The position numbers and the translations under genes were made by a program. A DNA stretch of 13,860 nt from JANNXQ01 sp038238555. GTDB taxonomy: Bacteria > Verrucomicrobiota > Verrucomicrobiia > Chthoniobacterales > Chthoniobacteraceae. The stretch spans positions 1 through 13,860 of the forward strand of contig JBBRXP010000162.1 of assembly GCA_038238555.1 (NCBI GenBank), in the 5' to 3' direction. Under the pieces are notes generated by a model. That model was not told the origin of the DNA, ran no database searches, and was given only the letters and a program-made list of their open reading frames with translations. How positions within the stretch are numbered: position 1 is the first letter of the stretch; each line of letters starts with the position of its first letter. This document shows positions 7,901 through 13,860 of this stretch, one piece after another.

Positions 7901-10900
7901 TGGTCCAGTTCACCAAGCCGTTGTTTTCCAGCACCCGATTCAGGGTGACGGTGTTGCCGCTGCCGGGACTGATGTTCAGCACGCCCGTGGCGGCGACGAC
8001 GGTCTTTCCCGTGCTACTCATCGTCCCGCCTGTCCAGTTCAGGGTGCCTTTCACCGTCAAGTCCGCGCTGCCCGCAAGCGTGGCACCAGTGAGATTGAGC
8101 GTGCCAAGCACATCGCCAGCGAGAAAACTCGTCCCGCTGGATAAGACAGTTGCGCCCGCTCCCACAAAAGTGTTGCTCGTTTGGAAGATGTGGCCTCCGG
8201 TGATGTTAATGGTTGCCGATAGGGCGGCAGAGAAAGTTCCGCTGTGCGTTCCGCCCGCGTTCAAACTCAGCGTCGCGGCCAGCGCCATCACAGTGCCTGT
8301 GTTGTTGAACGCGACATTCGTAGTGCTGCCGGTAAAGTAGGTGGTCGCCGTGCCGGCACTGGTAAATGTGCCCGCATTGTTAAAGGCATTCCCGCCGTCC
8401 GAATTGACTCCGTAAGCGGACAATGGGTAGTTCGAGTTGCTTGAGGTAGCCGCGAAAGTGGCGTTGTTGTTGATCGTGCCGGCATTGAAAGCGAGGACAC
8501 CGCTGGTCCAGTTCACCAAGCCGTTGTTTTCCAGCACCCGATTCAAGGTGACCGTGTTACCACTGCCAGGGCCGATGTTTAGCACGCCTCCGCTGGCAAC
8601 GATCGTCTTGCCCGTGCCGCTCATCCATCCGCTGCTCCAGTTGAGCGTGCCTGTCACCATCACATTTCCCGTGCCGATTAGGGTCGCACCGTTAAGGTTC
8701 AACACCGCAAATACTGCGCTCGAAGGAATGCTCACAGAGCCAGAGTTTAGCTGCACGACATGACTTGAGGTTGGCACCGTCATTGGGTTCCAGTTGGCGG
8801 AGTTGAACCAATTGCCGTCGCCCGCCGTGCCGGTCCATGTGACCACGCTGGCCGTCGTGACCGTGAGCGTAGCCGCGGCACTGAGCGCGGAGCCAAAGGC
8901 GTTGCTCACGCGCACGCGGAATTGCGCGCCGCTGTCGGCCAGCGTCAGGACGGGCGTGGCGTAGGTGGGAGCAGTCGCACCGGGAAGGTCCACGCCGTTG
9001 CGCTGCCATTGGTAGGCCAGCACGGGCGCGCCGCCGGCCGTGACGCTGAAGCTGGCGCTCGCCCCGGCGGGCACGGACCGGCTCTGCGGCGCCGTGAGAA
9101 TGGTGATGGGACCGGAACCCAATCCGGCAGTGAGCGTGTAAGCCGTGGTCGGATTGTAAGAGCCATTGCCGACGGGGTACCCATAGACGCGCACGTAGTA
9201 AGTGCCGGTGACGGTGGCATTGTGCGTGATGTTTTCGGCCACTCCGGTGTCGTGGTAGGAGCCTTTGAGGTAGGCGGCGTCGGGGCCGAACAATTCCATG
9301 TCGTAGTCATTGGCGGCAGGCACGGAGAGATCGAAGGTGAGCACGCCGGGCGTGGTGACTTGCACGCTGAACCAGTCCACGTCCGCTGGGCTATCCACAT
9401 ACGCCGTGCGGCTCTGGCCGGGGGCGATGGGTGTGGCGGTGAGGGAGGAGTTATTCGGCTCGTAAGGGTCGTTGCTGGGGTTGCCCGTGGTGTCGTTGTG
9501 AACGGTGACATTCACCGGAGCGCTGATGCCGAGCAGGGTCTCGATGAGGCCACCGTAGGCTTGGGCGGTAAGCGTATGGGGACCATCGGCGACTTGCAGG
9601 GTATTCCAACTGAAGGCGAATGGCGCGGTGGTGTCGTTGGCCTTGAGCACGCCATCCACGAAGAACTGCACGCGCGTGATCGAGGCCGCGACCGCAGCAT
9701 TCACCGCGACCGAGCCGCTGGCGGTGGCACCGGGCACCGGGGATTGCAGGGTGACAAAGGGCGAACCAGTGCCGGTGTCGAAGCCCAGCGTGAAGACTTG
9801 GCTGATGGTTTGATTCTGACCGGAGTAGGCAATGACGCGGTATTGCCCGGCATCGGCGGCTACGGCGGGATTGCGGGTGTAGGTGGCGAGCCCGCTCGAT
9901 CCGTAGGCGGTGCCCCATGTCGCGGTGGCTGGGTCGTATTTCTGCCAGGCGTAAGAGATGGAGTGGCCGGGGTAGGAGAAGCCCTTCTGCTCCCGGCGCG
10001 TGGTGGCATGAGCGGTGAAGGAGACGGGCTGACCCTGCGTGGCGTCCGGGATGGAGACGGGCTGCTGGTCGATGAGGATTTCGTTGAAGAACAAGCTCCG
10101 CCACCAACCAAGCTGGGTGGAATTGGCTGGATAGTAGGGTGCGCCGGCGAGGTCGGAAGGCACGGTCGCATTCGGGCCTGTGGTGGTGTTGACGGTGTCG
10201 GCGTAGAATTGGATGGGGCCGAAGTGGCCGTAGCGGAACGGGAGAGACAGAAAGAAGTCGCCGTAAGTCTGATCCCCTGGAATGTTGGAGGCGTAGTCCA
10301 CTTCGAGATTGATGTCGTATTGGCTCCACGCGAATTGCTGCTGCGTTCCCGGTCCGGTGACAGTCGAACGAATAGTAGTTTTCGAGTTGAAGGATGCGCT
10401 CGTTTCCCTGGAACTGCAGGATGCCGTTGATTTCCTCGCGAGTGAGTGAGCTATCCGCCAGGGCAGACCCCGGAATGTGTGGGTCGAGCAGGGTGATCTC
10501 GACGACTGCCTTTGGATTGTTCGCCAGTAGGTACTTCGTCGCAGCGCGAGCGGCCCACGAACCGGCGCTGTGGGCGATGAAGTGGACGCGTTCGAGATTG
10601 GGACAGGTCTCGTGGAGTAACTCCCCGAGATGCTGACCGTGGCGGTGTCCGGTTTCCGCCGCCTCAGCTCCATTGATGACTGCCGTACCTCCGGTGAAGA
10701 TTGGGCCGGTGTCGGCATCCGCTTCCCAATGGTATTTGAGCAGCTTCCAGTCGGTGCCGTCGATTTGCGCGCGGAGCCGGGTGTCGAGGGAGGCGAACTC
10801 GTCCGTATAGCTGTCCGGGTTGCTGTCAGGATTCCATCCGTGGATGAGCACGATGAGCTTCTTCGCGGAAGGCGTGAGCCGGGACTCCTGGCCATCCGGT

Positions 10901-11376
10901 GCCGTGGTATTCACGCTGGACGGAAAGTGGAGATAGCGGAAGAGCACGACGTTCAGGTTCGCACCGGTCGGTGGCGTCCCGGCGTATTGAGTGAAGGTGA
11001 CCGATCCCTCCGTGAAGGAGCCATTCGCCGGATTCCACACCGCGTCCGTTGGGAATTGAGTGTTCGGAGGAAATGGCGACCAGTCCAAGTAATCGGTGCT
11101 GCGCGAGAGGAAGAGATCCTTCGTGCGATTGGCAAAAGGTCCAGCGGTGCGGGCGGTGAAATCCAGCGTGACGGTGTTTTGATTCTGCTGGTCCTGCCAG
11201 ACGCCCCACCTGCAATGGCCGTAGCTGCGAACCGGAAAGTGGTCCAAGTCCGTGAGGCCGTAAGTGAGCGTGGCGCCATTCCAATGAGGCGAATGATCAA
11301 CCGCGCGAGCCGATCCGGTAAACGCGATCAGCACAGCCACCAACGAGAGGAGCAATCTCAGGCGTGACGCTTTCAT
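4968..11376 (-). CDS. Giant secreted lipase-like repeat protein, split by one frameshift
   Basis: Two long frames form one gene of about 2134 residues. The 5' frame (11376 to ~10370) has a signal peptide (LRLLLSLVAVLIAFTGSARA) and a lipase/esterase-like alpha/beta-hydrolase: LIVLIHGW (174-181), nucleophile Ser270 in FIAHSAGSW, and Asp298 in LLDPH. The frame then shifts by +1 at (TTCG)2, bases 10365-10372. Removing one TTCG joins NYYS directly to TVTGPG. The continuing frame supplies the missing catalytic-His candidate, His383 in YGHFGPIQFY, as in pancreatic-type lipases. Next come Ig-like segments (~440-625), a PPC domain starting DPYEPNNSS (~632-750), a further Ig-like domain (~756-841), 603-bp repeats (~907-1840), a SPGASPGTLTING beta-strand segment, a DPEGDG calcium-binding-like loop (~2016) and a C-terminus ending RFLKLRVNQLP. 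It is exported and probably surface-associated. Substrate is unknown. As written, the frameshift would give a truncated enzyme. Confidence 0.85.
5853..8651 (-). repeat. 603-bp tandem coding repeats, 4.6 copies
   Basis: The segment encoding GTLNW (T/S)(G/S)G recurs with its coding start at 8651, 8048, 7445, 6842 and 6239, a spacing of exactly 603 bases (201 codons). Four units are complete. The fifth ends after 129 codons, at 5853. Each unit carries GTLNW, KTVVA, VLNI(S/G)PGSGN, VTLNRVLENNG, FNAGTINNN, ATSSNSNYPL and, in the four full units, FQTSNTFVGAG. This is Gly/Asn/Thr-rich sequence of the kind that forms beta-helix or stacked beta-strand rods. The units are nearly identical, and the first and last deviate most. 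Confidence 0.95.
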
Positions 11377-11532
11377 CGCCGGAAATCGCGCCGTCGTCGT
11401 CCGCGGGAGAATGGCGTGTGCATGGGGAGTGGCTGGGAAGAAGTTGCGGGGCAGCGGGCGCGCGTGTCAATCCATGTCTGGCGGAGCATTTCGCTGCAAG
11501 TTCCAAAAAGCGACAATCCGTCCGCTCTCAAG
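11377..11532. promoter_or_regulatory. Divergent spacer between the giant gene and the XRE gene
   Basis: This 156-base gap must hold the promoters of both divergent genes. On the minus strand, a perfect TTGACA lies at 11470-11465, but no good -10 box follows at 17 to 18 bases (GCAACT or CAACTT only). No clear palindromic operator was found. Neither start codon has a Shine-Dalgarno sequence. Confidence 0.3.
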
Positions 11533-11793
11533 ATGGCCGCTGCGCCGCAGGGTGCGGGAGTGCGTCCGCTGCCTCGCGCCGTTCTCGGCAAGAATCTCAA
11601 CCGCCTGCGAACCCAGGCCGGCTTGACGCAGGACGACGTGGCCGGCCTGGCGCAGATCGACCGGCGCTATGTGCAGCGGATCGAAGCCGGCACGGCCAAC
11701 CCTGGCATCGACGTGATCTGCCGGATTCGCACAGCCCTCAACGCGTCGTGGGCAGAAATGCTGCGCGGGCTCGGGAATCCGGGCGACGATTGA
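11533..11793 (+). CDS. XRE-family transcriptional regulator, small
   Basis: The ATG at 11533 gives an 86-residue protein that is almost entirely one helix-turn-helix domain (about 16-80): LGKNLNRLRTQAGLTQDDVA, then IDRRYVQRIEAGTANPGIDV, then CRIRTALNASWAEML. The LTQDDVA and YVQRIEAG pattern is the classic Cro/C1 signature. The frame is open further upstream to 11416, but that extension has no domain-like features, so the shorter start is preferred. The gene diverges from the giant lipase gene and lies just downstream of the 3' end of the mazEF relic, which converges with it. It could control the giant gene or be an antitoxin whose toxin is absent, and no partner ORF is visible next to it. Binding DNA as a dimer is known for the family. 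The target is unknown. Confidence 0.85.
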   Translation: MAAAPQGAGVRPLPRAVLGKNLNRLRTQAGLTQDDVAGLAQIDRRYVQRIEAGTANPGIDVICRIRTALNASWAEMLRGLGNPGDD

Positions 11794-11912
11794 GAGCGGG
11801 GTGAGGAATGGTCTTCGATTTCTTGCCTGTTTCCATGTTCCCTTTGATTACCGTGCGCCCCCCACGCGCTCAACCAGTCGAGTCGATCTTTCATCCGGTG
11901 TGAGTCCGCGGC

Positions 11913-12144
11913 TCAACTCGCAGGCAGATCAAACAACGTCGGCGTTCGTGTCAGCACTTCCTGCACAACGGCGGCGGGGCACTTTGCAGATGGGTTGCCA
12001 TCGACCCTCCTTCCAGTCTTGGGAGCGCACATGGTCGCACAGCACGACGCCGGATACGGGCAGACCGGCGGGCAAGACCCACTCGAATGGGTGACCTTTT
12101 GCCTGACTCGTAATGGGGCAGACTATGGCGATTTCTTTCTTCAC
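11913..12144 (-). pseudogene. mazF: mazF toxin relic
   Basis: This is the C-terminal half of a MazF/PemK-type mRNA interferase. The segment IAIVCPITSQAKGHPFEWVL followed by LPVSGVVLCDHVRSQDWKE matches the conserved core of the family. After ICKVP the frame breaks: skipping one C of a C4 run at ~11970 restores AAVVQEVLTRTPTLFDLPAS and a stop at 11913, the expected C-terminal helix. The N-terminal ~50 residues, which normally carry the GDIVWxDF strand and the GRRP motif, are missing. The remaining sequence directly abuts the mazE relic, which points to a deletion. A start at GTG 12144 would give an incomplete protein. The toxin should be inactive. Confidence 0.8.
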
Positions 12145-12307
12145 GGCGGAAGAATCTCGCGGCCCACGTCTGCGCCTCAGTCGGTTGCCCGGTACAAATT
12201 TTCTGTTGTCACCTGCGCGAGCAGATCGTCCAGGCGCAAACGCATTGCCGCAGGCTTCACCGTCGAAGGGCGAGGCTGTCGCCCCACTTTTGAATGGTCG
12301 CGGTCAT
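12141..12307 (-). pseudogene. mazE: mazE antitoxin relic
   Basis: The ATG at 12307 starts MTATIQKWGDSLALR, the hallmark N-terminus of AbrB-fold MazE antitoxins (compare the family pattern IxKWGNSxAxRIP). It then meets an early TGA. After an apparent internal deletion of roughly 30 codons, the typical C-terminal part resumes in another frame as MRLRLDDLLAQVTTENLYRA. It continues TD-stop-GADVGREI, where the TGA at 12179-12177 stands where related proteins usually have Trp (TGG), and ends at 12141. An internal deletion, a frameshift and a nonsense codon are therefore all visible. Together with the adjacent mazF fragment, this is a dead mazEF module. Confidence 0.75.
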
Positions 12308-12348
12308 GTTTCTACATTGAAGCTACGGATTGGGCCGTCAATGGATTG

Positions 12349-12362
12349 GGAACTCGGGTTCC
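12349..12362 (-). other. Small hairpin downstream of nagB
   Basis: GGAAC and GTTCC, separated by four bases, form a perfect five-pair stem 18 bases past the nagB stop. No U-tract follows, so a terminator role is only a weak possibility. Confidence 0.2.
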
Positions 12363-12379
12363 AGCGGGCGGTGACGCGG

Positions 12380-13162
12380 TTACACCCGCTGCCACTCGGG
12401 CTTGTTTGCATGGACCCAGCGGAAGTAATCGAGCTTCGTGAGATCCGCAGCGGCGGGTTCGTCGAGCAGCGCTTTGGCGACCGGGTGCATTTGCAAGATG
12501 CTAGCGGGATTCATCGACGTGATCGCGCCTTCGACCGCTGCTGCGATCGCCTTCGCCTTGCTCGCTCCGAAGGCGAGCAGGAGCACCTGGCGGCTCTCCA
12601 TGATCGTGCCGACGCCCATGGTGATGACGTGCAATGGCACCTCTTGAGCGGCGCCGAAAAAGCGCGCGTTGTCGGCGCGCGTTCGCTCGGTCAGCGTCTT
12701 GATGCGGGTGCGCGAAGCGAGCGAAGAAGTCGGCTCGTTAAATCCGATGTGGCCGTCGCCGCCGATGCCGAGCACTTGCAAGTCGATCCCGCCCGCAGCC
12801 TGGATCGCGGCTTCGTAGCGGGCGCACTCGGCGGGAACGTTTGCGGCCCTGCCGTTGGGAATGTGGATGCGCTCGGGCAGGACGTTGATGTGGTCGAAGA
12901 GATTTGCCCACATGAAGGCGTGGTAGCTCTGCGGGTGCTCCGGCGGCAGGCCCACGTATTCGTCGAGGTTGAAGGTGGTGACGCGCGAGAAATCGAGCGC
13001 CTCCTCGCGGTGCAGCCGGATAAGCTCGCGATACATCCCCAGTGGCGTGCTGCCCGTGGCGAGGCCGAGCACGCACGCGGGTTTTTCGCGGACCAACTTC
13101 GCGACGATGCGCGCCGCAATGTGGCTGGCTGCGTCGGCGGTCGGTTGGACGATGATCTCCAT
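12380..13162 (-). CDS. nagB: Glucosamine-6-phosphate deaminase
   Basis: NagB converts glucosamine 6-phosphate to fructose 6-phosphate and ammonia, feeding amino sugars into glycolysis. The 260-residue protein compares with 266 in E. coli. Visible family motifs are the phosphate-binding LGLATGSTPLGMY (32-44), TTFNLDEYVGLP with Asp67-Glu68, SYHAFMW near residue 80, and LGIGGDGHIGFNEP (131-144), where Asp136, His138 and Glu143 correspond to the catalytic set. The ATG at 13162 gives the family start MEIIVQPTADAAS. The frame is open further upstream, but only as a shadow of the preceding gene. It follows the PIG-L deacetylase gene by five bases, so the two are almost certainly cotranscribed. No defect is seen. 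Confidence 0.96.
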   Translation of the reverse strand: MEIIVQPTADAASHIAARIVAKLVREKPACVLGLATGSTPLGMYRELIRLHREEALDFSRVTTFNLDEYVGLPPEHPQSYHAFMWANLFDHINVLPERIHIPNGRAANVPAECARYEAAIQAAGGIDLQVLGIGGDGHIGFNEPTSSLASRTRIKTLTERTRADNARFFGAAQEVPLHVITMGVGTIMESRQVLLLAFGASKAKAIAAAVEGAITSMNPASILQMHPVAKALLDEPAAADLTKLDYFRWVHANKPEWQRV

Positions 13163-13167
13163 GCGCG

Positions 13168-13860
13168 CTAGTGCCCAAGCCGTTTGCCGAGCTTCGCGAT
13201 CACGTCGTCGCGGAAGCGGTCGATGAAGCCTGTGACGTAATCGAGCACGTCGAGCGAGTCGTCGCGCACCAGCGGAGTGAGGTCCATCGCGAAGCCGAGC
13301 GCGTTGCTTTGATCCACGCTGTGGCTGTCGAAAAATGTGGCGTTCGCGCGCCGCCGGCCGAGCACGGCGAGGTCGTAGCGTTTGCCCCCGGCGATCTGGC
13401 TGTCGAAGATGCCGTTGAGCGCCGCGGCGAGATTTTCGTGGCCGCCCACGTCGTGCGCGATCTTCTCGGCGTCGGGCATCCAATCAAGGCTGCGCCACAC
13501 TTCGCAGCCATGCACCGCTTCCGGCCGCTGCTCGCGCGGTAGCTCGCGGATCGCCTGGATCACGGGCACCACCACCGCGATGTGCGTGGCATGTTTGTCC
13601 GCCGGATTGTGCGTATAGACCACGCGCGGCCGGGTCACGGCGAGGATGGCGCGGAGGTCTTCCTTGAGCCGCGCGTCGCTGGGGTCGTTCGCGATCTTGC
13701 TCGGGTAATCGAGTTGCATCATCGCGCCGTAGCGCCCGACCGCCGCGGCCTGCCGCTGTTCCTCGCGACGCACCCGCATCATTTGCTCATCGCTGAAGCG
13801 CGCATACTCGCCGGTGCGCGCGCTGCCGCTGCCGTTTGTGCAAGTCACGCCGCCGAACCA
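13168..13860 (-). CDS. PIG-L/LmbE-family N-acetylglucosamine deacetylase-like, 5' end outside window
   Basis: At least 231 residues are visible, ending at TAG 13170-13168. The frame is open through base 13860, so the N-terminus, with the expected zinc-binding HPDD motif, lies outside. Seen here are the VTCTNGSGSARTGEYARF segment that follows that motif in the family, RREEQRQAAAVGRYGA, and YTHNPADKHATHIAVV (about 98-113 of the visible part), whose DxHxxH supplies further zinc ligands. Family members remove acetyl groups from GlcNAc-type substrates such as GlcNAc-PI, GlcNAc-malate or chitobiose. Its place directly before nagB suggests it makes the glucosamine compound that NagB's pathway uses. 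The exact substrate cannot be told from sequence, and a role in bacillithiol-like chemistry is an alternative. Confidence 0.88.
   Translation of the reverse strand, partial: WFGGVTCTNGSGSARTGEYARFSDEQMMRVRREEQRQAAAVGRYGAMMQLDYPSKIANDPSDARLKEDLRAILAVTRPRVVYTHNPADKHATHIAVVVPVIQAIRELPREQRPEAVHGCEVWRSLDWMPDAEKIAHDVGGHENLAAALNGIFDSQIAGGKRYDLAVLGRRRANATFFDSHSVDQSNALGFAMDLTPLVRDDSLDVLDYVTGFIDRFRDDVIAKLGKRLGH

Noticed and set aside
6025..8763. A series of ~97-codon plus-strand frames starting MLEVAAKV, spaced by 603 bases
   Set aside because: They are antisense images of the 603-bp coding repeats, and their regular spacing is that of the repeat, not of a gene family.
10360..10380. Programmed ribosomal frameshifting in the giant gene
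   Set aside because: There is no slippery heptamer and no stop codon near the shift, since the first frame continues for about 300 wrong residues. A four-base tandem duplication explains the break more simply.
8922..10430. A 502-codon plus-strand frame opposite the giant gene
   Set aside because: It is Gly/Arg/Val-rich with no motifs and lies antisense to clear Ig-like and PPC coding sequence. It is a shadow of high GC content.
13163..13483. A 107-residue N-terminal extension of the nagB frame
   Set aside because: It is Arg-rich and overlaps the real PIG-L reading frame. NagB proteins begin at the MEIIV position.

Overview
The window is GC-rich chromosomal DNA from a bacterium, most likely Verrucomicrobiota. 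That placement is an inference. It rests mainly on the giant secreted protein, whose C-terminus (an 'xDPEGDGIANWLEYAFGLNP' segment followed by a short domain ending in 'RFLKLRV') is a layout common in that phylum, and on the near absence of Shine-Dalgarno sequences. No tRNA, rRNA, CRISPR array or insertion sequence was seen.

Layout. (1) 1-162, minus: N-terminus of a secreted protein that runs off the left edge. (2) 297-1363, minus: a 5'-truncated, multiply frameshifted relic of a clan-A-like glycoside hydrolase. (3) 1598-3810, plus: an intact tdh-kbl operon that converts threonine to glycine and acetyl-CoA. (4) 3856-4383, minus: a decayed copy of the last ~525 bp of the giant gene. (5) 4386-4862, minus: a small VapD-type toxin-antitoxin-like bicistron lying between that copy and the giant gene. 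(6) 4968-11376, minus: one giant secreted gene (about 2134 residues once repaired) with a lipase-like domain, Ig-like and PPC domains, 4.6 tandem repeats of exactly 603 bp and a verrucomicrobial-type C-terminus. It is split by one frameshift at a (TTCG)2 tandem. (7) 11533-11793, plus: a divergent XRE regulator. (8) 11913-12307, minus: a decayed mazEF toxin-antitoxin relic. (9) 12380-13860, minus: a PIG-L deacetylase-nagB operon, with the deacetylase cut by the right edge.

How the genes fit together. Two ordinary metabolic operons, threonine catabolism and amino-sugar catabolism, enclose an accessory block of about 8.5 kb (3.86-12.3 kb). This block holds one apparently intact toxin-antitoxin-like pair, one dead toxin-antitoxin pair, a repeat-rich secreted hydrolase and a duplicated gene fragment. 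Most broken genes are in this block, with one further decayed gene upstream of tdh, while the metabolic genes are intact. That distribution favours real gene decay over general sequencing error, although several breaks lie near short homopolymers and single-base errors cannot be excluded.
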